From an uncultured Saprospiraceae bacterium (GTDB taxonomy: Bacteria; Bacteroidota; Bacteroidia; Chitinophagales; Saprospiraceae): a stretch of 64,000 nt of DNA. The position numbers were made by a program, and so were the translations under genes. Shown piece by piece: positions 37,626 to 47,151 of the stretch; position 1 is the first letter of the stretch; the number at the start of each line of letters is the position of its first letter. Location of the stretch: assembly GCA_938045585.1 (NCBI GenBank), contig CALIAU010000012.1, positions 124,001 through 188,000 of the forward strand. The letters run 5' to 3'. The notes under the pieces are model-generated. The model was given only the letters and a program-made list of their open reading frames with translations. It ran no database searches and was not told the origin of the DNA.

Positions 37626-38714
37626 TTAGGCAAGTAAAGCCTCCTTATACACGGATCCTAAAGATTGCCAATCATACTTCATAAGCTCGGCATCTAAGCC
37701 ATGGTATTCCTTGTATTCCGATAAGAGTCTTTGTAAGGCAGGCAAAAATTCTTCTTCATTCTGATAAAAAAGATTCGGATACTTGTTTATAGATATATGT
37801 TCGGGATAGGCAAGATGATTAGGCAAGAGTGGGATACAAGATGCTGCAATCGCTTCCACAACAGAGATCCCAAAAAAGTCATGTTTGCTGGTCACTGGTA
37901 AAATATCTGCTTTCTGCAATAAGGCAGAATAATCACTATAGTTCTTAGTATATCCAAAGTGTAACAATTCTTCTTTTAATTTCTTCTGCACCTGATCAAA
38001 GACCTTAGGCGCATTCTTGTAGCGTTCACCCAAGACGATAAGATTAAATTTTTCTCCCTCCTCCTTTAATTGAAATAAGCTTTCAAAAAACAATTCAGGA
38101 TTTTTGTCGTATTCCCATCTATGATTCCATAAGAGAACTGGGACCGCATTCGCTTGCTTTTCACTTACTCGCAGCTTCTCCAATTCTAAGCCAATAGGCA
38201 ACACGGATGATTTTCTTTCTATCTCAGCTGTACTATCTGAAAAATAATCTTCAGGAAACTGATTAGAAAATCCAGGTAGTGCTTTGAGAAAACCTGTTCT
38301 ATGAAATTCCGAATTAAAAAACACCTTATCTGCAAGCAAGCAATTCATTAAATCAATAAAACCATAATGCTGATCACGACGCAGGGCTGGATCAGGATCT
38401 GTTCCAGACCAGGGATACGAAATTTGATTTTCATGCATATACATATAGCATGGCGGAAGACTTGATCTTTCCTTTCTAACAAAGGATGTAAAAAGTGCCA
38501 GATTAAAAAAACCTGAGAACAGAATGCGATCAAACTCCTGATTCAAGGTAAGATACTTTTCTGCAATCCTGTAGGCAGAAGCTTCTGCACGCCACTTCCA
38601 CAGCTTACCAGGCAGAGTGATGGTTGTAAAATCTAGATCCACGTGTTCCACTAATCCATCTAACCATTGCTTATGGCTACCTGTATAAAATGGTTCTATG
38701 ATTAATACTTTCAT
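37626..38714 (-). CDS. tRNA-queuosine alpha-mannosyltransferase-like glycosyltransferase (QTMAN/DUF3524)
   Basis: 362 residues. The N-terminus IEPFYTGSHKQWLDGLVEH is the DUF3524 hallmark found in human GTDC1/QTMAN, which adds mannose to queuosine-34 of tRNA-Asp. A GT-B fold follows: PVLLWNHRWEYDKNPELFFE starts the C-terminal donor domain (about 190-362), and SKHDFFGISVVEAIAASCIPLLPN holds the retaining-GT4 EX7E-like region. Activity on bacterial tRNA is inferred from homology only; mannosyl-queuosine was characterised in animals. Confidence 0.85.
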   Translation of the reverse strand: MKVLIIEPFYTGSHKQWLDGLVEHVDLDFTTITLPGKLWKWRAEASAYRIAEKYLTLNQEFDRILFSGFFNLALFTSFVRKERSSLPPCYMYMHENQISYPWSGTDPDPALRRDQHYGFIDLMNCLLADKVFFNSEFHRTGFLKALPGFSNQFPEDYFSDSTAEIERKSSVLPIGLELEKLRVSEKQANAVPVLLWNHRWEYDKNPELFFESLFQLKEEGEKFNLIVLGERYKNAPKVFDQVQKKLKEELLHFGYTKNYSDYSALLQKADILPVTSKHDFFGISVVEAIAASCIPLLPNHLAYPEHISINKYPNLFYQNEEEFLPALQRLLSEYKEYHGLDAELMKYDWQSLGSVYKEALLA

Positions 38715-38795
38715 AATAGTCGCTAATAATACCTAAATATTTTCAAGAAATACCACCTGAGTTGTAATTTACACCCTTAACATTATTCAGCTCGT

Positions 38796-40397
38796 ATGCA
38801 CAAGTCAGATGTATTGATATTAGGAGGAGGTGTTGCCGGTTTGTCTACAGCGATTCGTTTAGCAGAACTTAGGCCCGATATCCAAATCACCATACTTACT
38901 AAAAGTGCAAAAGAAGAAAGTAATACACGATGGGCGCAGGGAGGTATTGCTGCCGTTTGGAATAATGAAACGGACAACTATGAAAAACATATTGCAGATA
39001 CCTTGGACGCCGGGGATGGCCTTTGCAATGAAGAGATTGTACGCATCGTCATAGAAGAGGGTCCTATCCGTGTACAAGAAATTATTGACTGGGGAGCACG
39101 CTTTGACAAAGAGGAAGATGGTAGTTATGATTTAGGTATAGAAGGCGGTCATTCCACGCACCGTATCCTACACTATAAAGACATAACCGGATGGGAAATT
39201 CAGCGCGCATTGATTAAGAAGGCAGCTAGCTTTTCAAACATAACAACACTAGAACATTTTTTCGCGCTCGATATAATGACCCAACACCACCTTGGAAGAA
39301 ACTTGACAAGACTTACTCCTGACATCGCCTGTTATGGAGCATATGCTCTTAACAAGCAGACCAAGGAAATAGAAGAGTTCCTTGCTAAAACAACAGTCCT
39401 TTGTACTGGAGGTGCTGGGCAAATCTATAGAGCTACAACCAACCCTATGATTGCTACTGGCGATGGTATGGCAATGGCCTATCGCGCAAAATGCAGACTA
39501 GCAAATATGGAGTTTGTGCAGTTCCATCCCACCGCGCTCTTTAACCCCGCAGGTGAAAATCCAGATTTTCTGATCTCAGAAGCTGTGCGCGGATTTGGAG
39601 GAATCCTTAAAACAAATGAGGGAGAAGAATTCATGCATAAGTATGACGAGCGTCTTTCGCTTGCACCCAGAGATATCGTAGCACGTGCCATTGATAATGA
39701 AATTAAAACGCGCGGTGTAGACCATGTGAGTTTGGATTGCAGACATCTAGACCAAAATGAATTTATTGAGCATTTCCCAAACATTTACGAAAAGTGCAAA
39801 TCCATAGGCATTGATATTTTTAAAGACATGATTCCCGTTCTACCTGCCTGTCATTACATGTGCGGCGGCATACTTACCGACGCTATGGGACGCACCTCTA
39901 TATCTAGACTTTTTGCTGCAGGCGAATGTACTAACTCAGGACTTCATGGTGCAAATAGACTTGCCTCTAACTCACTCCTTGAAGGCTTTGTGTTTGGCTA
40001 TAGATCGGCTAATGCAATCGCAGAAGAAATTGATACATATAGCATACAGGAAAATATACCCCACTGGAATGCCAAAGGAACTACTGAACCTAAGGAAATG
40101 GTTTTGATTACCCAAAGCTGGAAAGAACTGAAAGAGATCATGAGTAATTACGTAGGCATCGTACGCACGAATGTCCGACTAAAACGCGCCATGGATCGCT
40201 TGTTCCTACTCTATCAGGAAACCGAAGCCCTGTATACTACATCCAAAATATCTCCCCAACTCAGTGAGTTGCGTAATCTTATAACAATCGCGTATCTAGT
40301 TACAAGTGCCGCTCAGATGCGCCGAGAAAGTAGAGGTCTACACTATAATACAGACTATCCAAACCAGTTTGATTACCAGGATACTACATTTTTGTAA
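38796..40397 (+). CDS. nadB: L-aspartate oxidase
   Basis: 533 residues. FAD-dependent oxidation of L-aspartate to iminoaspartate, the first step of de novo NAD synthesis, feeding quinolinate synthase (nadA at 16095-17105). FAD-binding GGGVAGLSTA at the N-terminus, SNTRWAQGGIAAV, GGHSTHRILH, FVQFHPTAL and the C-terminal GLHGANRLASNSLLEGFVFG are all present. Full length. Divergent from the glycosyltransferase gene; no TAnnTTTG motif was identified for it. Confidence 0.97.
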   Translation: MHKSDVLILGGGVAGLSTAIRLAELRPDIQITILTKSAKEESNTRWAQGGIAAVWNNETDNYEKHIADTLDAGDGLCNEEIVRIVIEEGPIRVQEIIDWGARFDKEEDGSYDLGIEGGHSTHRILHYKDITGWEIQRALIKKAASFSNITTLEHFFALDIMTQHHLGRNLTRLTPDIACYGAYALNKQTKEIEEFLAKTTVLCTGGAGQIYRATTNPMIATGDGMAMAYRAKCRLANMEFVQFHPTALFNPAGENPDFLISEAVRGFGGILKTNEGEEFMHKYDERLSLAPRDIVARAIDNEIKTRGVDHVSLDCRHLDQNEFIEHFPNIYEKCKSIGIDIFKDMIPVLPACHYMCGGILTDAMGRTSISRLFAAGECTNSGLHGANRLASNSLLEGFVFGYRSANAIAEEIDTYSIQENIPHWNAKGTTEPKEMVLITQSWKELKEIMSNYVGIVRTNVRLKRAMDRLFLLYQETEALYTTSKISPQLSELRNLITIAYLVTSAAQMRRESRGLHYNTDYPNQFDYQDTTFL

Positions 40398-40471
40398 GCT
40401 GGACACATTTATTTGCAAGTTTATAATCTACGTTGTTCCATTCGACTCTTCGAAAAGGCACTTCGTGTCTT

Positions 40472-40600
40472 CCGCGTAAGGGGTAGTAAGGGAGCCCTGC
40501 CTGCCTGCGCACGCAGGCAGGCAGCAGGCTGTCGCCACAAGAATTGTGGGGACGGAACCCCTGAATGACCCGACCCAGGTAGCACCTGGGGTACGCCCAA
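40472..40600 (-). repeat. Modular GC-rich intergenic repeat, copy B
   Basis: Inverse orientation to copy A. Read on the minus strand: TTGGGCGTACCCC (40600-40588), hairpin AGGT-GCT-ACCT, core GGTCGGGTCATTCAGGGG then TTCCG (to 40553), a CCACAATTCTTGTGG hairpin, a CCTGCCTGCG / CGCAGGCAGG hairpin, and the tail TCCCTTACTACCCCTTACG then CGG. Confidence 0.88.
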
Positions 40601-40703
40601 AACTTAATTAAAATAGTAGCTCTCTACAGTTTTGTCCTTTTGTCGCCTTAGACCATATCACTTCCAAATCCGTCCGAACAGTAAGTTAACTACATCCATG
40701 AAA

Positions 40704-40770
40704 CCTGCCTTCCAAGGAACGCTGACAGGCCGTAATACTGCGACACGGTGACCGCCTTCGCCAAAGGCGA
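40704..40770 (+). repeat. Decayed fragment of the modular repeat
   Basis: CCTGCCTTCCAAGGAACGC (40704-40722) is identical to a module of copies A and C and keeps a partial CAGG return arm. GCCTTCGCCAAAGGCGA at 40754-40770 is a second hairpin module. Head and core blocks are absent. Confidence 0.65.
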
Positions 40771-40860
40771 ACAAAGGAGCTGTTAATGAAATGTTTTTAA
40801 GCCAGTTCCTACTATCTATTCCCATTAAAAAGACTATTTTAGACCTCTAACTTCTAATAT

Positions 40861-42633
40861 ATGTGTAAGAAAAAATTACCCATCCTAATATTCCTTTTGA
40901 GCTTTTTAAGTTCGGTCAATGCGCAGGTAGATTACGACAAAATTCCTCAGGTTACCAGTACCTATGTTTTAGAAAATGCAACGATATACCAAACAGCAGA
41001 TCGAGTCATACAGAAGGGTTCCATCCTTATTGAAGACGGCATCATAAAACAGGTAGGTCCTTCTGTCCAAGCGCCTGCCTATGCAGAAATAATAAAAGCA
41101 GATTCTATGTTTGTCTACGCAGCCTTCGTAGATGCACTCTCGCATACGGGCGTTGCTAAATCCGACGAGAAAAAAGAACGGCCTAAGGTTAAATTCCCAG
41201 GTCTTGTTTCTGACGAAATGGCTGGTATCACTCCTGGAACAGAGGTGCGCGCTAGTTTTTCAGCGAAGGATAAAAGTATTAGCGAAATGCAAAAGGCTGG
41301 CTTTGCAGTATCGCATGTCGTGCCCAGGGGAAAGATGATGCCAGGTTACGGCTCTGTAGTTCTGCTTTCTAGTGATCCCGATAAGGATGTTTTTCTTAAA
41401 GAAAATAATTCTTTGTTCGCACAGTTTACGCCCGCTTCGGGAATTTCTCCCGCTACCTTTATAGGCGTCATTGCAAAATGGAAAGAATACTATAAAAATG
41501 CTAAACGTAAAAGCGGTCAGATGAGTAAGTTCAAAACAAGTCCAGCAGGAATGCCAAGACCTAAGATTAGTAAGGCAGAAGAAGCATTAATTCCTGTTGT
41601 TAAAAAAGAGATTCCTGTCTTCTTTGTAACACCTAAACATAAAACAATTGCACGCGCAATCTCTTTGCAAAAAGATTTGGGATTTGATATGGTACTGAGT
41701 GATGTTAAACAAGGATTCCATTCCAACAAAAAAATAAAGGCGGGCAACTACCCTGTTCTACTCTCTCTTGATCTCCCAGAAGACAAAAGAAAAAAAGACA
41801 ATAAAGAAGACGCCGATAAAGAAGAAATGAATCCAGATTCTAAAAAAGAAAAGAAAATGGACATGGATGAAGAGAAGGAAGAAATGAAAGAAGAGGAAGA
41901 AGAAAAGGATCCAGAAATAGAAGCTTTAAGAATGAAAAAAGAAGCAAGCTTAGATCGCTATCTTGGTCAGGCTGCAGCATTTGAAAAAGATAATATTCCC
42001 TTTGCCTTTGCTATGATTAATTCTAAATCCAAGGATGCAAAAGCGAATATCCTTAAGATGGTCGAACATGGTCTATCTGAAAAAGCAGCATTGAATGCAC
42101 TTACTGTAAACGCAGCAAAAGCTCTTGGCGTCGACAATCTTGTGGGAACAGTAGAAAGAGGAAAGCTAGCTAATCTTGTTGTTACCGACAAGTCTTACTT
42201 CGACGAAAAGTCAAGTATTCGCTATGTATTTGTAGAAGGCGAAAAGATAGAGTACGAGAAGAAAGAAGAAAAGAAAAAGAAGAAAGCCAAGGATGGGGAG
42301 ATTGTGGATATCGCTGGCACATGGGATTATACGGCCGTGATATTTGGCGGGGAAGAAACAGGAAAAACAGTGATATCAGGAACGGGTGATGACTTAAAAA
42401 TCAGCATCTTTAGTTCAGACGAGCCTAATGAAGCAGAAGACGCATATGACATTTCTAGGGAGGGAAACTCGCTTACATTTTTAGTAGATGTAGATACAGA
42501 TGGAGGCGCCATGACGCTGACCATGTCTTTGGACTTTGATCCTGATAGCTATGAAGGCACAGTAAGTTTAGGTGAGATGGGAAGCTTCCCTATGACCGGA
42601 TCACGTATTAGTGGACCAAAATCAAAATTTTAA
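40861..42633 (+). CDS. Degenerate amidohydrolase with charged insertion and C-terminal beta domain
   Basis: 590 residues with a signal peptide (1 to about 20, ending SVNAQ). The fold resembles imidazolonepropionase-like amidohydrolases (TYVLENATIYQTADRV; later VNAAKALGVDNLVGTVERGK), but where metal-binding DxHxH is expected it reads AFVDALSHTG, so the first histidine is lost. A roughly 45-residue Lys/Glu-rich insertion sits near 310-360. About 100 extra C-terminal residues (GTWDYTAVIFGGEETG) look like a beta domain. Probably inactive alone. First of four closely spaced genes. Confidence 0.85.
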   Translation: MCKKKLPILIFLLSFLSSVNAQVDYDKIPQVTSTYVLENATIYQTADRVIQKGSILIEDGIIKQVGPSVQAPAYAEIIKADSMFVYAAFVDALSHTGVAKSDEKKERPKVKFPGLVSDEMAGITPGTEVRASFSAKDKSISEMQKAGFAVSHVVPRGKMMPGYGSVVLLSSDPDKDVFLKENNSLFAQFTPASGISPATFIGVIAKWKEYYKNAKRKSGQMSKFKTSPAGMPRPKISKAEEALIPVVKKEIPVFFVTPKHKTIARAISLQKDLGFDMVLSDVKQGFHSNKKIKAGNYPVLLSLDLPEDKRKKDNKEDADKEEMNPDSKKEKKMDMDEEKEEMKEEEEEKDPEIEALRMKKEASLDRYLGQAAAFEKDNIPFAFAMINSKSKDAKANILKMVEHGLSEKAALNALTVNAAKALGVDNLVGTVERGKLANLVVTDKSYFDEKSSIRYVFVEGEKIEYEKKEEKKKKKAKDGEIVDIAGTWDYTAVIFGGEETGKTVISGTGDDLKISIFSSDEPNEAEDAYDISREGNSLTFLVDVDTDGGAMTLTMSLDFDPDSYEGTVSLGEMGSFPMTGSRISGPKSKF

Positions 42634-42635
42634 TT

Positions 42636-44006
42636 ATGAGAACAATGACAATACGACATATAATCGCAGGTAGCTTCTGTTTGTTTTTTGCAAGTTTCCT
42701 TTCTGCTCAAAACGGAAATGTTTTGATTAAGAATGGAACGGTACTTACAATAACAGATGGGATAAAAGAAAATACCGACGTCCTTATCAAGAATGGTAAG
42801 ATTAGTAAAATAGGATCTGCATTGAAGGCTGCTAATACACGTGTCATTGATGCGAAAGGCATGTATGTTATGCCAGGCATCATTGATGCACATTCGCATA
42901 TCGCACTGGATGTAGTGAACGAAGCAACGAATCCTGTACTCCCAGAAATTTGGGTAGGCGATGCCTTAGATCCATTTGATGTGGGTATTTACCAGGCGCT
43001 GGCAGGTGGTGTGACTATCTCTCATGCCATGCATGGATCAGCAAATGCAATTGGTGGACAGTGCGAGACAATTAAACATAGATATGGAACCTACGATCCA
43101 GATGAACTGCGCATGGATGGTGCACCTAGAACAATAAAATTTGCTCTTGGAGAAAACCCTATGCGCGTACATGGAGAAAGAAACAATGTTCCCCCGCGTT
43201 CTAGGATGGGAATGGAGCAAGAATTCAGACGTTCGTTTGCAGCTGCAAAATTGTACAAAGAAGCAAAGGCAAATTATGCAAGCGGAAAGATAAAAACCGC
43301 TCCTGACTACAACCTACGTATGGAAACTCTAGAAGATATTTTAGATGGTGAAATTATTATTCATTGCCATTCATATCGTGCAGATGAAATCATGATGTTG
43401 ATGAATGTCTTAGAAGATTACGGTGTAAATAAAATCTGTTTCCAACACGTAAACGAAGGATTTAAAGTAGCTCCTGAACTTGCTGCCTTTGGTGCGCAAG
43501 CATCTGTGTTTTCTGACTGGTGGGCATACAAATTTGAGGTATACTACTCTACTGCCTACAATGCAGCAATACTCACGAAAAATGGTGTAGTTACTTCAAT
43601 AAACTCTGATTCGGGCGAACTCATTCGTCATTTATATCATGAGGCTGCGAAGACGCAACGCTACGGAGGTCTTACTGATAATGAAGCGCTGCGCTTAATC
43701 ACAATAAATCCAGCTATCCAATTGGGAATTGATAAGCGTGTAGGTTCTCTGGAGGAGGGTAAGGAAGGAGATGTAGCCATCTTTAATGCACATCCACTTT
43801 CTATTTATGCCATTCCGCAGTATACCATTATTGATGGGAATGTGTACTTTGACATTAACACGGATCCTGTGGATATGCGTATTGATATAGATCCAGAAGA
43901 GACGATGCCAACATTTTATGAGACGGGGATACACAGCCATAATCATGAGGAAGATGGATGTATGGAGGGCGTGTACGAACAACTATTTTTGGAAAATCAC
44001 AAATAA
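42636..44006 (+). CDS. Exported amidohydrolase with intact metal site
   Basis: 456 residues with a signal peptide (1 to about 21, ending FLSAQ). Amidohydrolase superfamily, COG1228-like: metal motif IIDAHSHIALD, then IIIHCHSYRADE, ICFQHVNEG and the late aspartate in INSDSGE. This is the only one of the three adjacent paralogues that keeps the full ligand set, so it is the likely catalytic member. It starts 2 nt after the previous stop and ends 5 nt before the next start. Substrate unknown; periplasmic peptidase or cyclic amide hydrolase are possibilities. Confidence 0.9.
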   Translation: MRTMTIRHIIAGSFCLFFASFLSAQNGNVLIKNGTVLTITDGIKENTDVLIKNGKISKIGSALKAANTRVIDAKGMYVMPGIIDAHSHIALDVVNEATNPVLPEIWVGDALDPFDVGIYQALAGGVTISHAMHGSANAIGGQCETIKHRYGTYDPDELRMDGAPRTIKFALGENPMRVHGERNNVPPRSRMGMEQEFRRSFAAAKLYKEAKANYASGKIKTAPDYNLRMETLEDILDGEIIIHCHSYRADEIMMLMNVLEDYGVNKICFQHVNEGFKVAPELAAFGAQASVFSDWWAYKFEVYYSTAYNAAILTKNGVVTSINSDSGELIRHLYHEAAKTQRYGGLTDNEALRLITINPAIQLGIDKRVGSLEEGKEGDVAIFNAHPLSIYAIPQYTIIDGNVYFDINTDPVDMRIDIDPEETMPTFYETGIHSHNHEEDGCMEGVYEQLFLENHK

Positions 44007-44011
44007 GACCA

Positions 44012-45286
44012 ATGAAAAAATTATTCAGCTTATATATATTTTGTTTTTTCTGCCATATGGCGACAGCGCAGATGGTAGAAAAATCAGTGAAGGGTACTTT
44101 TCTATTAGAGAATGCGACGATTGAAACAGTAGCGAACGGTCAGCAGACCGGGAGCGTGCTGATTCAGGATGGGATGATAAAGGGAGTAGGCAGCAATCTA
44201 TCTGGAGTACCTGGGGACGCAACGCGCATTGACTGTAATGGTATGACCATCTATCCAGGATTTATTGATGGCGGAACGCGTCTCGGTTTATCAGAAGTAG
44301 GTTCGGTTTCTCTTACACAAGATTACAGAGAGATGGGAGATTTCACACCACATATGAAAGCACTTACAGCTGTCAATCCGAACTCCGTTTCTATTCCTGT
44401 AACTCGGGTCAATGGAGTCACCACAGTTTTAGCAGTTCCTTCTGGAGGTAAGTTTGCTGGGCAGGCTGCACTTATTGACTTGCATGGCTATACACCAGAT
44501 CAAATGTTTGCTGGTTTTGAAACAGCCGTACTCTATTTTCCAAGCACAGGAAAACGAGGACGATGGGATCGTAGATCAGAAGAAGATATAAAGAAGGATT
44601 CTGAGAAGTCCATGAAAAAACTAAACGATGTGTGGAAAAGTGCGCAACAATTTGTGAAAATAAAAAATGATGCGACGTATAACCCACAGATGGAAGCACT
44701 CAGAACTATCGTAGAGGGTAAGCAAAAGTTACTTGTAGAGGTAAATAAAAAAGCGGATATATTACAGGCAATCGCTTGGTGCAATAAAAATAAAATAGCC
44801 CCTATTTTCACCGGTGTTGCCGAAGGCTGGCGGGTAACAGATTCTTTAGTGAAGTATAAGATTCCTGTTATAACTGGACCTGTCCTTAGAAATCCTGCTA
44901 GAGATTCTGACAAATATGATGCGGCCTATACCAACGCTGGAAAAATGCTTGCAGCTGGTGTCAAGGTGGCTATCAAAACAGATGAAACAGAAAACGTAAG
45001 AAACCTTCCTTTCCATGCAGGTTTTGCCGCAGCATACGGTATGGGCAAAGAAGCTGCATTACGTGCTATCACTCTAACCCCTGCTGAGATTTTTGGATTA
45101 GCGGATAAGTATGGAAGTATTGAAGAAGGCAAGGTGGCAAACTTATTTATAGCAGATGGAGATCCTTTTGAAATGAAAACAACGATTAAGCATTTGTTTA
45201 TCCGAGGATACAAAGTACCTATGGAGAGTAGACATACGCTATTGCATGATGAGTTCTTAGAAAGAGATCCCGGTTTACGTCAATAA
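44012..45286 (+). CDS. Degenerate amidohydrolase paralogue
   Basis: 424 residues from ATG 44012, which gives a proper signal peptide (ending MATAQ); the longer frame from 43958 overlaps the previous gene and lacks one. The amidohydrolase fold is clear (ENATIETVANGQQTGSVLI, IYPGFIDGG, and a C-terminal LADKYGSIEEGKVANL), but the HxH pair is replaced (FIDGGTRLG) and later histidines are missing; TDET keeps the aspartate. Probably a non-catalytic partner of the middle gene. Confidence 0.87.
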   Translation: MKKLFSLYIFCFFCHMATAQMVEKSVKGTFLLENATIETVANGQQTGSVLIQDGMIKGVGSNLSGVPGDATRIDCNGMTIYPGFIDGGTRLGLSEVGSVSLTQDYREMGDFTPHMKALTAVNPNSVSIPVTRVNGVTTVLAVPSGGKFAGQAALIDLHGYTPDQMFAGFETAVLYFPSTGKRGRWDRRSEEDIKKDSEKSMKKLNDVWKSAQQFVKIKNDATYNPQMEALRTIVEGKQKLLVEVNKKADILQAIAWCNKNKIAPIFTGVAEGWRVTDSLVKYKIPVITGPVLRNPARDSDKYDAAYTNAGKMLAAGVKVAIKTDETENVRNLPFHAGFAAAYGMGKEAALRAITLTPAEIFGLADKYGSIEEGKVANLFIADGDPFEMKTTIKHLFIRGYKVPMESRHTLLHDEFLERDPGLRQ

Positions 45287-45295
45287 TTTATTTCT

Positions 45296-45925
45296 ATGAG
45301 AATTAAGACTCAGTCTATAATTGGCTTTGTATTTCTGATAATGCTAATTAGCAGTTGCACTAGGCAGGATAATTATATTTCCACTACAACAACTAAGACT
45401 GGCAATACTGTAATGTACCGCTATGAGATCCAATCGATGTCTCATGCATACATGCAGTTTTTTGAAGTAACTATGCGTCTATCATATACGGATACCTATT
45501 CGGCCGATAGTTTTACTTATATAAATTATAAGAAAATCCATCAGACTAAATATGACAATCTTACAGACATTGAAATAGAAAGTAAAAACAACAAAACATT
45601 TAATTTCATCGTAAATAGAGCGGGACGCTACCCTATTGCCTTTCCTGAGAATTCTAAGTCACACGGCTCTAAGATTACAAATGAAAAAGTCAGGGCCTGT
45701 CATTCAGAATTCAATGAACTAATGCGCTTAGAGTACAGCTTACCAGAATCTGAATTCCCAGATGCCAAATATATACGAGTAATAGGTGTGCGCAATTACA
45801 CGGAAGTAGAAAATCTAGAATACGACCTAGATTACTTCTTTAATACGGGTCACAATTTATTCCACATCTACCGCGATAACTTTTCTTGTGACTTTGAATG
45901 GAAGGTGAAGTATAAAGAGAAGTAG
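45296..45925 (+). CDS. Predicted lipoprotein, unknown function
   Basis: 209 residues with a lipobox (LISSC, Cys21). The mature part is beta-rich with many Tyr/Phe and no family that I recognise. It lies 9 nt after the third amidohydrolase gene and probably belongs to the same transcript, so it may anchor or assist the amidohydrolases. Its AT-richer codon use resembles its neighbours; no sign of transfer. Confidence 0.7.
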   Translation: MRIKTQSIIGFVFLIMLISSCTRQDNYISTTTTKTGNTVMYRYEIQSMSHAYMQFFEVTMRLSYTDTYSADSFTYINYKKIHQTKYDNLTDIEIESKNNKTFNFIVNRAGRYPIAFPENSKSHGSKITNEKVRACHSEFNELMRLEYSLPESEFPDAKYIRVIGVRNYTEVENLEYDLDYFFNTGHNLFHIYRDNFSCDFEWKVKYKEK

Positions 45926-45966
45926 CATCTTAAACAATTAAAATACAACAACTCTTTTTTCATCAT

Positions 45967-47151
45967 TTAAAACAATACACCTTCCAGATCATCCAGCAGT
46001 CGGTAGAAAAATTTTCCCTTTACACTATCCGAAAAGAACGTTCCTGTATTTTGCAAAGCTATCATTGTAATATCCTTATCTGCATTATACAGCATTATAG
46101 CTCCAGATCCAATATGGTTTCCAAAATGTCCATACCAGACTTCTCCACTAATTTGTACTTGCATTAAGCCCATGCCATAGCCTGAATTTACCTCTGTTTC
46201 TTGCACTTCAGTGGGAACAGCTATAAACTCCGTCATTGCAGCAATATCAGATACTAATTCCCCCTTTGCAATAGCTTGGATAAATGTTTTTAAATCATCG
46301 ACAGAGCTGACAATACCATCTGAACCTCTTAGGCCAGTTGCTAAAGCGATTTGTACGTCTGTATTATTTTCAATGTTCCCGTCACTAAACCTTTCCCAAT
46401 AACTATCGGCTAAACCCGTAGGCACATCAGATTGGTCATTTAAGAAATACGTGTCATGCAATTCTAGAGGTGTAAAAATTCTGTCTTTTAATTCTTGAAT
46501 AAAGTCTCCTTCAATTTCTTCGATTACTAAGCTGAGCAGTGAGAAATTTGCATCAGAATACTTAAACTCTGTATCTACATCGGATAGCGGTTCCTTGTCA
46601 TAGATATACTCTAATAGATCTTGAATCGAATATTGCTTGGTCGGAGTATTAAAAAAATCAGTTATGAACTCAGCCTCAAAAATATCTGGCAAACCTGATC
46701 GCTGTTGTAATAAATTCTTGATACTAATCAGATGACCGTTTGGCAGTCTATCTGTGATATCAGCCGCTAAATAATTCGATAATTTATCATCTAAGTTGAG
46801 TTTGTTTTCTTCTACTAATTGCATCACTATAGTTGCTATATAAGTTTTATAAAGGCTAGCTACATGATGTAAATGACAGGGATTCATTTTAATATTGTCT
46901 TCAATGTCTGCAAAGCCAGATGAACCCATCCAAAGTCCATCAGAAGGATGATCTATCAAAACAGTCATCCCTACAAAACCATCAGCCGCATAGTCATCCA
47001 CAATACTTTGAAATCTATTCGCATTTGGATGATCTTGGAAATCAGCTGAACAATCTATATTGGCATCCGTGCGTAACTCCTCCTCTTCAGTACATGAGCT
47101 AAAAGAAAATATTAACAGTGTGCATAAAATAAAGCTAGAAAGGTAATTCAT
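45967..47151 (-). CDS. Serine beta-lactamase-like hydrolase lipoprotein
   Basis: 394 residues, lipoprotein (FSFSSC, Cys20). Class C/penicillin-binding fold: SxxK at Ser99-Lys102 (ASLYK), a YSD motif (FKYSDANF) in place of YxN, and GHFG (WYGHFGNHIGSG) as the KTG equivalent. Typical of Bacteroidota serine hydrolases acting as esterases or D-aminopeptidases rather than antibiotic-degrading enzymes. It overlaps the preceding barrel gene by 4 nt. Confidence 0.88.
   Translation of the reverse strand: MNYLSSFILCTLLIFSFSSCTEEEELRTDANIDCSADFQDHPNANRFQSIVDDYAADGFVGMTVLIDHPSDGLWMGSSGFADIEDNIKMNPCHLHHVASLYKTYIATIVMQLVEENKLNLDDKLSNYLAADITDRLPNGHLISIKNLLQQRSGLPDIFEAEFITDFFNTPTKQYSIQDLLEYIYDKEPLSDVDTEFKYSDANFSLLSLVIEEIEGDFIQELKDRIFTPLELHDTYFLNDQSDVPTGLADSYWERFSDGNIENNTDVQIALATGLRGSDGIVSSVDDLKTFIQAIAKGELVSDIAAMTEFIAVPTEVQETEVNSGYGMGLMQVQISGEVWYGHFGNHIGSGAIMLYNADKDITMIALQNTGTFFSDSVKGKFFYRLLDDLEGVLF

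Larger units (their letters stand above)
40398..40860. other. Repeat-bearing spacer between nadB and the amidohydrolase cluster
   Basis: 463 bp. Copy B of the modular repeat covers 40472-40600, and a decayed module is at 40704-40770. No ORF or RNA gene was recognised. Confidence 0.8.

Noticed and set aside
43958-44011. Longer start for the third amidohydrolase
   Set aside because: It overlaps the previous gene and masks the signal peptide that begins at ATG 44012.
45967-47151. Antibiotic resistance beta-lactamase
   Set aside because: The SxxK fold is present, but YSD in place of YxN and the lipoprotein context fit general serine hydrolases or esterases better.
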